Origin: Bradyrhizobium septentrionale | GTDB taxonomy: Bacteria; Pseudomonadota; Alphaproteobacteria; Rhizobiales; Xanthobacteraceae | Length of the DNA: 64,000 bases | Direction of reading: 5' to 3' | Assembly (NCBI RefSeq): GCF_011516645.4 | Contig: NZ_CP088285.1 | Span: 6,652,501-6,716,500, forward strand | Shown here: positions 53,084-62,557 of the stretch, in pieces | Layout of the letters: every line of letters begins with the position of its first letter | Numbering within the stretch: position 1 is the stretch's first letter | Program-made: the position numbers and the translations under genes | Notes under the pieces: generated by a model | What the model was told of the DNA's origin: nothing | The model's database searches: none | Seen by the model: only the letters and a program-made list of their open reading frames with translations

Positions 53084-54397
53084 TCACATCCCCATCGTCA
53101 TGAACTTGGTCCACGCCCGGAACTGGTGGCGCATCGGCCATTCGCTGGTCCCGTTGATCGCCACATTGGTCTGACCGGCTTCGTCGGGACTGTAGAGACG
53201 CTGCAGATTGACCCACTCATTGCCGTTCGAATGCAGGCCTTCCTGCGCGCGTTCATACATTTCGAGGTCGTCGTGGCCGACGATGGAGGTCGGTGCATTG
53301 ATGAGACGGTTGTACATCAGCGTGCGCTCGAGCAGCATGTCGGGTGCGTCAACGAGCTGGAACGTCCAGGACTCGACCAGCGTCTTGTTGGCGGCGATCG
53401 GCTTGAACTGTCGTAACAGCTGGATCGGTCCCTTGATCATGATGTTGGGGAAATACACCGTGTTGTGCCGGTTCTCGTTCAGGATCGCCTTGGCGCGGTC
53501 CTCGCCATAGGTTGCCGTCATCTTCTCGAAGTAGCCGGGCACCGCCGAATAGTCCGAATGGATCGAATGGTGCACGCCGGTGTGACCGTGGCCATTGTCC
53601 CAGATCCGGATGCCCATGTTCTCGAAGAACTCATATGGGCTCATGAAGGGGGCGATGATCTCGACCGCCATCGGCTTCTTGGTGCCGGGCGGGGCTTTCT
53701 TCCAGACCTCGACCACGGTTCCGGCCGAGGACTCGTGCGCCACCATCGGATGGCAGGTGTCGGTCTGGTTCTCGACCAGCATCTTCCAATTGCAATTGTG
53801 CATGTAGCGCAGCACACCGCCGGCGACCTTGAGCCGGCCGGCCGGCGAGCGGTCGATCATGTTGTCGAAGCTCGACAGGCTGTCGCCGAAGAACGCCTCG
53901 AAATCGAGCCCGCCGTCATTGATCTTGGCGAACACGAAGCCACGGTAGTTGCGGACATGGCGCACCGGCGTCATGCCGCGCGCGGCCTCGCTCTGTTCGA
54001 AGCCGGTGTTCTCGTAACCCTTCTTCAGGGGGATCGCGAGCAGCGAGCCGTCGGTCTTGAAACTCCAGGCATGGTAGGGGCAGCGGAAGAATTTTCCGGT
54101 ATTGCCGCAGGTCTCGGACGTGATGCGCGTGCCCTTGTGGGGACAACGATTGTGAAGCACCCGCACCGTGCCGTCGGTGTGACGGACCAGCAGGACCGGC
54201 TGGGTGCCGATCGTGGTGCCGTAATAGTCGCCCGGATTGGGCACCTGGCTGTCGTGGCCGACATAGACCCAGCTGTTCGGGAGCATGTGCTCCATCTCGA
54301 GCTGGAACACCTCCTCGCTGACATAGACATCGCGGTGAACCTCCTGGTCACGGACCAGGGCACGGATCGCCGCGGAGTTGCCGGCGTATCGGGGCAT
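53084..54397 (-). CDS. Aromatic-ring-hydroxylating dioxygenase large (alpha) subunit
   Basis: A 437-residue Rieske oxygenase. The [2Fe-2S] ligands are CPHKGTR and, 17 residues after the His, CPYHAWSF. The mononuclear iron site lies in NWKMLVENQTDTCHPMVAH, with the bridging Asp and two His. It hydroxylates an aromatic ring using electrons from the reductase encoded upstream. Together with a gentisate-dioxygenase-like gene nearby it could be a salicylate 5-hydroxylase-type enzyme (inference). GGAGG six bases before the ATG at 54397 decides the start; ATG 54409 overlaps the reductase stop. Confidence 0.92.
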   Translation of the reverse strand: MPRYAGNSAAIRALVRDQEVHRDVYVSEEVFQLEMEHMLPNSWVYVGHDSQVPNPGDYYGTTIGTQPVLLVRHTDGTVRVLHNRCPHKGTRITSETCGNTGKFFRCPYHAWSFKTDGSLLAIPLKKGYENTGFEQSEAARGMTPVRHVRNYRGFVFAKINDGGLDFEAFFGDSLSSFDNMIDRSPAGRLKVAGGVLRYMHNCNWKMLVENQTDTCHPMVAHESSAGTVVEVWKKAPPGTKKPMAVEIIAPFMSPYEFFENMGIRIWDNGHGHTGVHHSIHSDYSAVPGYFEKMTATYGEDRAKAILNENRHNTVYFPNIMIKGPIQLLRQFKPIAANKTLVESWTFQLVDAPDMLLERTLMYNRLINAPTSIVGHDDLEMYERAQEGLHSNGNEWVNLQRLYSPDEAGQTNVAINGTSEWPMRHQFRAWTKFMTMGM

Positions 54398-54408
54398 GCG
54401 TTCCTCCA

Positions 54409-55371
54409 TCACAGGTCGAGCACGAGTCGCTTGGTCTTGGCGCGCGAAACACAGATCTGCATTACCTTGTTCGACGCCTTCTCGGCATCGCTCAGGATAT
54501 AATCGCGATGGTCCGGGACGCCCTCGATCACCGCGGTCTGGCAGATTCCGCAATCGCCGCGCTTGCAGTCATGCAACGGGTCTTCGCCGGCCTCGATCAG
54601 CACATCCAGGATGGTCTTGCCGGCGGGAATTTCGTAAATGCGACCGTTGCTCTTCAGCTCGACCTCAAAACTGCTGTCGCCGGACTTCTCCTCGGGTGCG
54701 GCAAATATTTCGAAATGCAGCCGGCCCGGCGGCCAATCCAGCTGTTTCGCCAGCGCGATCGCCGCTTCGATCATCGGCAGAGGTCCGCAGAGATAGAGCG
54801 GTACATCGGGTGCAAGCCGGGTCATCAGGCCTTCGAGATCGAAGAACCGGCCGGCTTCGTCGTCGGCGTGGATGATTGCGTTGGCGGAGGCGAGGCGCTG
54901 AATTTCGTCGGAGAACGCAAGTTCGCTGCGGCTGCGCCCGGCGTAATAGAACGAGAATGGCCGTTGCGTCGCGCTCAGCTCGCAGGCCATGGTGAGCAGC
55001 GGCGTGACGCCGATGCCGCCTGCGACAAGGACCACTTCGCCGGCGCCGGAGGCGAGAGCAAAATTGTTTGCCGGAGGCGAGATCGTCAGTCGATCACCGG
55101 CCTTGAGACCATGCATCTGAAGCGAGCCGCCGTGGCTCTTGCTTTCCTGCAGGACGGCAATGCGGTAACTGGTCGGATGCTCGGCCGCGCGCGGCGAATT
55201 GGTCTCGATCAGTGAATAGGAGCGCCGGCCGACATCGGGCAGATGAACGTCGATATGGGCGCCGGCGGCCCAGCCCGGCATCGGCGCGCCGTTGGCGCGC
55301 GCAAGCACGAACTCGCGGATGCGCGGCGTGCGCGCTTCGGTCTTCGACACCACCACTTCGAATTGATCCAT
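54409..55371 (-). CDS. Phthalate-dioxygenase-type reductase (FMN, NAD, 2Fe-2S)
   Basis: A 320-residue oxygenase reductase of the VanB/OphA1 class. An N-terminal flavin domain (RSYSLIE), an NAD domain (VLVAGGIGVTPLLTMA, YLCGPLPM) and a C-terminal plant-type [2Fe-2S] domain (CKRGDCGICQTAVIEG) feed electrons straight to the Rieske oxygenase. The ATG at 55371 follows the IorB-like stop after 2 bases. The longer frame to 55590 overlaps that gene and is rejected. Confidence 0.92.
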   Translation of the reverse strand: MDQFEVVVSKTEARTPRIREFVLARANGAPMPGWAAGAHIDVHLPDVGRRSYSLIETNSPRAAEHPTSYRIAVLQESKSHGGSLQMHGLKAGDRLTISPPANNFALASGAGEVVLVAGGIGVTPLLTMACELSATQRPFSFYYAGRSRSELAFSDEIQRLASANAIIHADDEAGRFFDLEGLMTRLAPDVPLYLCGPLPMIEAAIALAKQLDWPPGRLHFEIFAAPEEKSGDSSFEVELKSNGRIYEIPAGKTILDVLIEAGEDPLHDCKRGDCGICQTAVIEGVPDHRDYILSDAEKASNKVMQICVSRAKTKRLVLDL

Positions 55372-55373
55372 CC

Positions 55374-56918
55374 TCAGGCGTCCTCGAACAGCGTCTCGAC
55401 GGTGCGCAACGCGCCGTCCAGCTCGGCGCCACCGGCATCCTTCAGCGCGACCTTGATCAGCCGCTGAACCCATTCGGCAGCGTCGGGCCGGCCGGCCAGG
55501 CGATCGGCGGCACGCATGACCTTGTCGAATTTCGATTCGCCGCGCGAATGTGTGTCCGAATAGCCGCCGACGAGACGGCGCGCATCGCACACGGCGGTCG
55601 CGAGCGCGACATCGTGTGCGGCGAATTTCTGGACGCGCTGCGCCCAGCCGTCGAGATGGCGCGTCTCGCGGGAATGCCGCAGATTGCCGCGGCGGAAGCG
55701 ACGCAGGCCGGCAAGGCAGTACAGCAGCAGAAAGGACGCCGGCGCGGTTGTGCGCAGCTTGCGTCCACGGTCGATCAATCCAGCAAGTCGTTCGCTCCGC
55801 TCAAGCTTCGCGCCGAGCCGCGGCGGCAACAGCCCTGCCATCTCCTCGATCCGTGGATGGAAGAACTCGGTGATGGCGAGAACCTGGTCGTCACCGGCGC
55901 GCACCTCGCGGCGCAACCGCTTGAATCGTCCCGCGCGAGTCTTCAGATCGGCCACGCGGATGACGTCGTCATAGGCCATCGCAACCGCGAGATACTTTGC
56001 GAAAACCTGCAACAGGCCGCTGGAACCGCGCGGCATGGCTTCCAGCCGATCGAGATACTCGCCGCCATAGGCCACATCCTGATAGTCGACCACGCGTTGC
56101 AGGCCGGCCGCGACAATGCCGTGCACTTCCGCGGGCAATTGCCGGGCACGTGCGACCAGCGTGTCGTAGCCGGCGTGACCGATCGGCTCGAGCTTCGGAA
56201 ACCGTTTGGCGAGCGGCGGCTTTGCCGCGGGCTTGGTCTTTGGATCCTGTTTGAGCTCGGCGGCTGCGCGCTCACGGCCGGCAGCAAACGCCCGCAGGCT
56301 GGAATCGACGCCGACGCCTGCGGCCCGGATCGTGGCTTCAAAATCCTCGGTCGTGAAGGGCAGGGCGGCGGAGCCTGCCAGTGCGCCAAACAGCACCGCG
56401 GAGACCGCGCTGCCGGTGGCATCGGCAATCTCGGCCATGTCGAACGCAATGAAGCGGTTGGCGGCGACATTGGCTGCGTCGTAGACCTGCGACGCGTCGG
56501 CCGTGCCGTCGCCGGGCGCGGTTTTCTCGATCACCGCGAGCGAGCGGTGCGAGGAGCCGATCAGAAGCGTGCGGTCGGGCGAGACCAGTCCGCGCAGGAT
56601 CGCGCGGCCGGCTTCCATCAATTCGGCGCCGATCACGATGTCGACCTTGCCGGGCGCCGGCATCAGCGACAGCACGGGATGGCGGTCGGGCCTGCTCGCG
56701 TCGGGCGCGATCATCTCGATATAGTAGATCGTGGCACCGGTGCGCTGGGCGACGCCGGGCACAGAGGTGGACTGCGCATACCAGCCGCGGCGCTCGGCGA
56801 GCGCAACGATCCAGTCGACCAGGACGCCGCCGCCTTGGCCGCCCATCGCGAGCACCGCGACGCTGATCGGGCGTGCCTGGCTGAGGCCGACTGCGAGGGG
56901 CGCGACCGAGACGTTCAT
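55374..56918 (-). CDS. Indolepyruvate:ferredoxin oxidoreductase beta-type subunit, extended
   Basis: A 514-residue protein. The first 200 or so residues are the gamma domain of 2-oxoacid:ferredoxin oxidoreductases (VLAMGGQGGGVLVDWIVALAERRGW, VPGVAQRTGATIYYIE). The rest, about 300 residues, is the C-terminal extension (DUF6537 type) seen in proteobacterial IorB. It works with the alpha subunit to convert an arylpyruvate to an aryl-acetyl-CoA with reduced ferredoxin. The start overlaps the alpha stop (ATGA), with AGGAGG upstream. Confidence 0.87.
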   Translation of the reverse strand: MNVSVAPLAVGLSQARPISVAVLAMGGQGGGVLVDWIVALAERRGWYAQSTSVPGVAQRTGATIYYIEMIAPDASRPDRHPVLSLMPAPGKVDIVIGAELMEAGRAILRGLVSPDRTLLIGSSHRSLAVIEKTAPGDGTADASQVYDAANVAANRFIAFDMAEIADATGSAVSAVLFGALAGSAALPFTTEDFEATIRAAGVGVDSSLRAFAAGRERAAAELKQDPKTKPAAKPPLAKRFPKLEPIGHAGYDTLVARARQLPAEVHGIVAAGLQRVVDYQDVAYGGEYLDRLEAMPRGSSGLLQVFAKYLAVAMAYDDVIRVADLKTRAGRFKRLRREVRAGDDQVLAITEFFHPRIEEMAGLLPPRLGAKLERSERLAGLIDRGRKLRTTAPASFLLLYCLAGLRRFRRGNLRHSRETRHLDGWAQRVQKFAAHDVALATAVCDARRLVGGYSDTHSRGESKFDKVMRAADRLAGRPDAAEWVQRLIKVALKDAGGAELDGALRTVETLFEDA

Positions 56919-59076
56919 GCCGCCTCCTGCTCGAACGTCACGCGCCGTCCCGCCCGCCAGCGCTGCAAGGTGCCGATCAGCCGCTGCCAGAGCCGATCGA
57001 ACCGCACTTCGGACGCGGTCGGATTGGAGACGATGTCGGCGCGATAGAACGAGGGACACAACACGGCAGCGTCCGCGACCTCGCCGCAATGGCCGCAGCC
57101 GACGCAAGAATTGTCGACGGCGGCGACCGGATTATCCTTCAGCGGATCGTCGGTCGGCTTCACCGACAGCGACGGGCAGCCGGACAGGCGGATACAGGCG
57201 TGGTCACCGGAGCAGACGTCCTCATCGACCCCGAAGCGTTCGCGCACGATGCGCTCGCCGCGTTTGGCGGCTGCGGCCACCAGCGGCTTCACGCGCCGCT
57301 GCTTGTTCAGCATGCATTCGGACGAGGCGACGATGATCTTCGGCCCTTTCTCCTGCGTGGTCAGCGCCTCGCGCAGCGTATCGCGCATCCGCGTCACGTC
57401 GTAGGTGCGGTCGATCTGGCGGACCCATTTGGCGCCGACACCCTTCACCGCCTCGACGATCGGATGCTTGGTCGAGCGCGACCGGTTGTCGGCGCGCGAG
57501 GAGGGGATGTCCTGGCCGCCGGTTGCGGCGGAGTAATAGTTGTCGACCACGACGATCACGCCGTCATGCTGGTTGAAGACGGCGTTGCCGATCCCGCTGC
57601 TCAGCCCGTTGTGCCAGAAGCCGCCGTCGCCCATCATCGAGATCGAGCGCTTGCCTGCGGGCACGTTGAAGGCCGAGGCTGACGCCGGCCCGAGCCCGTA
57701 GCCCATGGTGGTGGCGCCGATGTTGAACGGCGGCAGAATCGAAAACAGATGGCAGCCGATATCGGCCGCGACATGGTGTGGGCCGAGTTCCTTTTCCACC
57801 AGCTTCATCGCGGAGAAGATCGGCCGCTCCGGGCAGCCGGTGCAGAAGCCCGGCGGCCGCGGCGGGACCACATCGGCCAGCGCGCGGATCTTGTCGTCGA
57901 CCTCGACCCGGTCGATGTTCGGTGCGCGGGCAGCATCCGGCAGCACGTCCGGGCGCCAGCGGCGGATGAAGGCGCCGATCGCCTGGCCCATCACTTGCGC
58001 GGTGTATTCGCCGGCCATCGGCAGCAGGTCTTGCCGTGCAGTTTGGCTGGAATATCCCCATTGCGGAGGATCTTGTGCAGCGCCTGCTCGATGAATTCGG
58101 GCTGGCCTTCCTCGACCATCAGCACGGCCTTCTTGCCGCGGCAGAAGTCGATCACCTCGCGGTCGACGATCGGGTAGGTCACGTTCATCACATAGAGCGG
58201 CACCCGCGTTTCGCCCCAGACATCCGCCAGCCCAGCCTCGCGCAGCGCCGTGATCACGCCGTTATACATGCCGCCTTGCATGATGATGCCGATGTCATCG
58301 ATATCGCCATCGAACGTCTCGTTCATGCCGCGGGCCTGGATGAATTCGACCGCCGCGGGCCAGCGCTTCTCGATCTTCTCCTTCTCGTGCAGGTACGAGG
58401 CCGGCGGCAGCACGATGCGGTTGGTGTCGCGCGACGGCTGCTCGAGCGCGCGGGACAGCGGAAAGGTCGGGCGGACATTGTCGCGGGTGGCGAAGCGGCC
58501 ATGGACGTGGCAGGCGCGAATCCGCACCTCCAGCATCACGGGCGTGTTCGACGCCTCGGACAGATCGAAGGAATCCCGCACCGCCTTGACGATCGAGGCC
58601 ACGTCGGGCCGCGGATCGACCAGCCAGAGCTGCGATTTCATCGCAAAGGCGTGTGAACGCTCCTGCATGATGGAGGAGCCTTCGCCGTAATCCTCGCCGA
58701 TGATGATGAGCGCGCCGCCGGTCACGCCGCCCGAAGAGAGATTGGCGAGAGCGTCGGACGCGACATTGATCCCGACCGGCGCCTTGAAGGTGACCGCACC
58801 GCGCAAGGGATACATCACCGAGGCGGCGAGTGTCGCTGCCGCGGTGGCTTCGCTGGCGCTGGATTCGAAATGCACGCCGAGGTCGGACAGGATATCCTGT
58901 GCGTCCGACAGCACGTCCATCAGATGCGAGATCGGCGCACCCTGGTAGCCCGCGACATAGCTGACGCCGCATTCGAGCAGGGCCTTGGTGATGGCGAGGA
59001 TGCCTTCGCCGCGGAACTCCTGGCCGGCACCGAGTTTGAGGTCCTCGACCTCGCGCGCGAAAGAGCGTTCTGCCAT
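56915..59076 (-). pseudogene. Indolepyruvate:ferredoxin oxidoreductase alpha subunit, single-base frameshift
   Basis: Two overlapping frames make one IorA of about 723 residues. The N-terminal part (57991-59076) has GYQGAPISHLMDVL and GEDYGEGSS (pyrimidine domain). It runs off frame after KLHGK at about 58030. The C-terminal part (read from 58018) has GFCTGCPERPIFSAM, the TPP motif MGDGGFWHNGLSSGIGN and the ferredoxin motif CVGCGHCGEVADAAVLCP. Restoring one C on the plus strand at 58030/58031 joins them (HGKDLLPMAGEYT). No ribosome site precedes the internal ATG. It is either inactivated or a sequence error; if intact it would use TPP and ferredoxin on arylpyruvates. Confidence 0.85.
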
Positions 59077-59123
59077 GCTCGTCTCCTCGGGCCTTCCGCG
59101 GTATCCCGCACGACCGAATATAG

Positions 59124-59138
59124 TTTAGGCATCAAACA
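59124..59138. promoter_or_regulatory. MarR-type operator candidate, IorA-operon side
   Basis: TTTAGGCATCAAACA has GTTT/AAAC half-sites (with the preceding G) and matches 59281-59295 at 11 of 15 positions. It lies 48 bases upstream of the iorA-like start. The MarR protein encoded at the end of that operon is the likely binder. Confidence 0.55.
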
Positions 59139-59268
59139 AAAATCATGTCAATCGGACTGGGGGATTTCGTTGCGCGAACTCGCGTCGCGTCTAGTTTGCA
59201 AGCATCTACAAGCCTGTTTCGGTGGCATCTGTGCCCAGGCTCGCAACTCCACAGCTCGGTCGGCTTGC

Positions 59269-59295
59269 TTGACAGGATATTTTAGTAGTGAAACA
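59269..59295 (+). promoter_or_regulatory. Promoter and MarR-type operator candidate, acyl-CoA dehydrogenase side
   Basis: A TTGACA at 59269-59274 is followed by TTTAGTAGTGAAACA at 59281-59295, the second copy of the operator-like site, placed where the -10 region would be (CATTAT at 59294). Binding here would block transcription of the acyl-CoA dehydrogenase operon. Confidence 0.5.
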
Positions 59296-59347
59296 TTATT
59301 GAGGCGCGTTGCGGTCTGGCGGCGCGCGGCCTTTTCGGGAGATTCAC

Positions 59348-60523
59348 ATGACCCCGGTTTCGTTGTTGCGCGGGCCGTCGCGCGAACACCTCGCGTGGCC
59401 GTTCTTCGATGCTGGTCACAGTGAATACGCCGCCGCGCTCGACGCGTTTGCCGCCGACCTCGGCGATACCCATGGCGGCGATGTCGATGAAACCTGCCGC
59501 TCGCTGGTTCGCAGGCTCGGCGCTGCGAGACTGCTTGAGGCATCGGTCGCCGGTGACCGGATCGATGTGGTGATCGATTCCCGGCTGATCTGCATCGCCC
59601 GCGAGACGCTCGCCTGGCACAGCGGGCTCGCCGATTTTGCCTTTGCGATGCAGGGACTTGGAACCGGCGCTGTGGCGATCGCGGGTGCGCCCGAATTGCG
59701 CGCGCTGGTGCTGCCGAAGGCGCGGCGCGGCGAATGGGTCGCCGCTTTCGCCCTGTCGGAGAAGGAAGCCGGTTCCGACGTCGCCGCCATGACCTGCAGC
59801 GCCCGGCGCGAGGGCGACCACTACATCCTGGATGGCGAGAAAACCTGGATCTCCAACGGCGGCATCGCTGATGTCTACACCCTGTTCGCGCGAACCGGAG
59901 AGGCGCCCGGCGCGCGGGGCATTTCCGCCTTCGTGGTGCTTCCCGACGATCCCGGCTTTTCGATCGCCGAGCGCATCGATGTGATGGCGCCGCACCCGCT
60001 GGCGACGCTGCGCTTCGAGGGATGCCGGATTCCGGCGGCGCGGCTGCTCGGCTCGCCGGGCGAAGGTTTCAAGATCGCAATGCGCACGCTGGATATTTTT
60101 CGTGCGTCGGTCGCGGCCGCTGCGCTGGGCTTTGCCCGCCGCGCGCTCGACGAGGCGACGGCGCACGCCAGGAGCCGACGGATGTTCGGCGGCGTGCTGG
60201 GCGACCAGCAATTGACCCAGGCCGCGCTTGGCGACATGGCGGCCGGCGTTGATGCCAGCGCGCTCCTGACCTATCGCGCGGCATGGCGGCGTGACGTGCA
60301 GAAGGCGTCGACGACGCGCGAGGCGGCGATGGCGAAGATGGTCGCGACCGAAACCGCGCAAACGGTGATCGACCGTGCCGTGCAGATGTTCGGCGGCCGC
60401 GGCGTGTGTTCCGGCGAGATCGTCGAGCAGCTCTATCGTGAAATCCGCGCGCTGCGAATCTATGAGGGCGCAACCGAGGTCCAGAAACTGATCATCGGAC
60501 GCGACGTCCTGAAGGGGGGCTGA
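59348..60523 (+). CDS. Acyl-CoA dehydrogenase family protein
   Basis: A 391-residue FAD acyl-CoA dehydrogenase. Motifs: ALSEKEAGSDVAAM, GEKTWISNGGIADVYTLFAR, MFGGRGVCSGEIVEQLYREIRALRIYEGATEVQK with the catalytic Glu in YEGATE. It would introduce a double bond in an acyl- or aryl-acyl-CoA, possibly the product of the IorAB-type enzyme encoded divergently. GGAG upstream supports the ATG at 59348. Confidence 0.9.
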   Translation: MTPVSLLRGPSREHLAWPFFDAGHSEYAAALDAFAADLGDTHGGDVDETCRSLVRRLGAARLLEASVAGDRIDVVIDSRLICIARETLAWHSGLADFAFAMQGLGTGAVAIAGAPELRALVLPKARRGEWVAAFALSEKEAGSDVAAMTCSARREGDHYILDGEKTWISNGGIADVYTLFARTGEAPGARGISAFVVLPDDPGFSIAERIDVMAPHPLATLRFEGCRIPAARLLGSPGEGFKIAMRTLDIFRASVAAAALGFARRALDEATAHARSRRMFGGVLGDQQLTQAALGDMAAGVDASALLTYRAAWRRDVQKASTTREAAMAKMVATETAQTVIDRAVQMFGGRGVCSGEIVEQLYREIRALRIYEGATEVQKLIIGRDVLKGG

Positions 60524-60590
60524 CCGGGGATCGCGCCGACGGGCAACTGACAACGCGGCGGCGGACAAGGCGCCGGTACAGGAGGGCGAG

Positions 60591-61718
60591 ATGGCGACGA
60601 CAGCGCGTGAGAACCATCGGGAAGACGTGGCCGGACGGGCCAATGTCGAGGATACGCCCGAATTGCTCGCCTATTACGACGAACTCGAAAGGCTGGAAGC
60701 CGGCGCGCTGTGGACGGTCGCCAACAAGATCGAGCCCTGGCAGCCCAAATCGTCGTCGGTTCCAGTGTTGTGGCGCTACGAGGATCTGCGTGCCCATGTG
60801 TTGCGCTCGGTCGAATTGGTGTCGCCCGAGAAGGCCGGTCGCCGCGTCATCTATCTGAACAATCCTGGCCGCCGCGAGCATGCTGCCGCGGTCGGCTGGC
60901 TGTATTCGGGGTTGCAGGTCATGCACCCGGGCGAGGTCGCTTCCGCGCACGCCCATTCCGCGTCCGCGCTTCGCTTCATCATGGAGGGCGAGGGCGCCTA
61001 TACCATGGTCGACGGCCACAAGATGATGCTCGGCGCCAATGATTTCGTGCTGACACCGAATGGCACCTGGCACGAGCACGGCGTCGCGAGCGACGGTTCG
61101 CCCTGCATCTGGCAGGACGGTCTCGACATTCCCCTGGTCAACGCACTCGAGGCGAATTTCTACGTGGTTCACCCCGACCTGCAGCAGAGCGTCGGCCATC
61201 CCGTCGACGACATGACGCACGCCTGGGGCAATCCCGGCTTGCGTCCGGCGGGCGCCGAATGGTCGAAAGGATATTCGCCGCTGCTGAAATATGAGTGGGG
61301 CGCAACCTACGAGGCGCTGCAACGCTATGCAGGGGCCACCGAAGGCTCGCCCTATGACGGCGTTCTCATGAACTACGTCAATCCGGTCACCGGCGGTCCG
61401 GTGATGCAGACGATCGGCGCTTCGATGCAGATGCTGCGGCCCGGCGAGAGCACGCGCGCGCATCGCCACACCGGCAGCTTCATTTATCAGGTCGCCAAGG
61501 GAAGCGGTCACTCGATTATCGACGGCAAGCGCTTTGACTGGAAGGAGCGGGACATCTTCTGCGTGCCGTCCTGGGCCTGGCATGAGCACGTCAACGCGTC
61601 CGCCAGCGAGGATGCCTGCCTGTTCACCTTCAACGACCTGCCGGTCATGCACGCGCTTGGGCTCTATCGCGAGGAAGCTTTCGGCGACAACGGCGGTCAC
61701 CAGCCCCTCGTTTCCTAG
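60591..61718 (+). CDS. Gentisate 1,2-dioxygenase-like bicupin
   Basis: A 375-residue double cupin. The N-terminal cupin has the iron-binding HAHSASALRFIMEGEGAYT and GTWHEHGV; the C-terminal cupin has RAHRHTGSFIYQVAKGSG and WAWHEHVNAS. It resembles gentisate/salicylate 1,2-dioxygenases that open the ring of a hydroxybenzoate to a maleylpyruvate. It is followed by a remnant of the hydrolase gene normally needed downstream. Confidence 0.9.
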   Translation: MATTARENHREDVAGRANVEDTPELLAYYDELERLEAGALWTVANKIEPWQPKSSSVPVLWRYEDLRAHVLRSVELVSPEKAGRRVIYLNNPGRREHAAAVGWLYSGLQVMHPGEVASAHAHSASALRFIMEGEGAYTMVDGHKMMLGANDFVLTPNGTWHEHGVASDGSPCIWQDGLDIPLVNALEANFYVVHPDLQQSVGHPVDDMTHAWGNPGLRPAGAEWSKGYSPLLKYEWGATYEALQRYAGATEGSPYDGVLMNYVNPVTGGPVMQTIGASMQMLRPGESTRAHRHTGSFIYQVAKGSGHSIIDGKRFDWKERDIFCVPSWAWHEHVNASASEDACLFTFNDLPVMHALGLYREEAFGDNGGHQPLVS

Positions 61719-61728
61719 GAGAGCGAAC

Positions 61729-61845
61729 GTGCGTCTCGTGACTTACCGCAGCACGGTCGAGGCTGCAGCGCGTCTCGGCGCGGTTATCGACGATCTGGTC
61801 GTTGACGTTGAGGAGACCGGCCGGCATGCTGAGGGGCCGCGATGA
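61729..61845 (+). pseudogene. Remnant of fumarylacetoacetate-hydrolase-family gene
   Basis: From GTG 61729, with a good TAGGAG site, 38 codons read RLVTYRSTVEAAARLGAVIDDLVVDVE, the typical N-terminus of FAH-family hydrolases (usual length about 280-340 residues). It then stops after a few residues and overlaps the flavin reductase start (ATGA). The body of the gene is missing, most simply by an internal deletion. The intact gene would have cleaved the ring-opened product of the gentisate pathway. Confidence 0.75.
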
Positions 61846-62489
61846 TCTTCGACATGGAGACGCTCGAAGCGCAGGATCGCTACAAGATCCTGACGGCGAC
61901 GGTGACGCCGCGGCCGATCGCCTGGATCACCACACTGTCCGCAAGCGGCGTGATCAATGCCGCACCGTTCAGCTTCTTCAATGTGATGGGACATGAGCCG
62001 CCGACGGTGGCGATCGGGCTCCTGTCAGGCGCGCAACGTTTCAAGGATACGGCCGCCAATATCCTCGAGACCGGGGAATTCGTTGTCAACCTTGTCGGCG
62101 AGTCCAATGCGGAGGCCATGAATATCACCTGTATCGATGCGCCGCCCGAGATCGACGAACTCAGGCTTGCCGGGTTGACGCCGGTGGCCTCACAGGCGGT
62201 GCGGCCGCCGCGCATCGCGGAATCGCCGGTGTCGTTCGAGTGCCGGGTCCTCACCTCGCTGGTGACGGGGCCGCGGCAGACCGCGGTGATTGGCCGCGTG
62301 GTTCGCGCCCATGTCGACGATGCTGTGATCCTGGACAAGCAGCGCTGCCATATCGACACCCAGGCGCTGCGCCTGATCGCCCGCATGCACGGCAGCGGCT
62401 GGTATGCGCGCTCCACCGACCTGTTCCAGATCGACCGCCCGACCTGGGCGACCTGGCAGGGCAGGGATGGCGGAGCGAAACCTGCGTAA
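61842..62489 (+). CDS. Flavin reductase-like (FMN-binding split barrel) protein
   Basis: A 215-residue flavoprotein of the DIM6/NTAB flavin reductase family: TVTPRPIAWITTLSASGVINAAPFSFFNVMGHEPPTVAI is the typical core, with FVVNLVGESNAEAMNIT. It supplies reduced flavin or acts on an aromatic side chain. The ATG overlaps the stop of the hydrolase remnant. It ends the operon. Confidence 0.88.
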   Translation: MIFDMETLEAQDRYKILTATVTPRPIAWITTLSASGVINAAPFSFFNVMGHEPPTVAIGLLSGAQRFKDTAANILETGEFVVNLVGESNAEAMNITCIDAPPEIDELRLAGLTPVASQAVRPPRIAESPVSFECRVLTSLVTGPRQTAVIGRVVRAHVDDAVILDKQRCHIDTQALRLIARMHGSGWYARSTDLFQIDRPTWATWQGRDGGAKPA

Positions 62490-62557
62490 GGTTCGAGCAG
62501 CCGGGCCGCGACGGCGGCACGGTGAGGCCATTGGCGGTCTTAAGACTGATGATCAAC

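Noticed and set aside
55212..57047. A 611-codon open frame on the plus strand
   Set aside because: Antisense to the reductase and IorB-like genes; no recognisable domain.
56915..58018. The C-terminal half of the IorA-like protein as an independent gene starting at ATG 58018
   Set aside because: No ribosome site precedes this ATG, and the two halves join exactly in one frame if a single base is restored, so a frameshift is the simpler reading.
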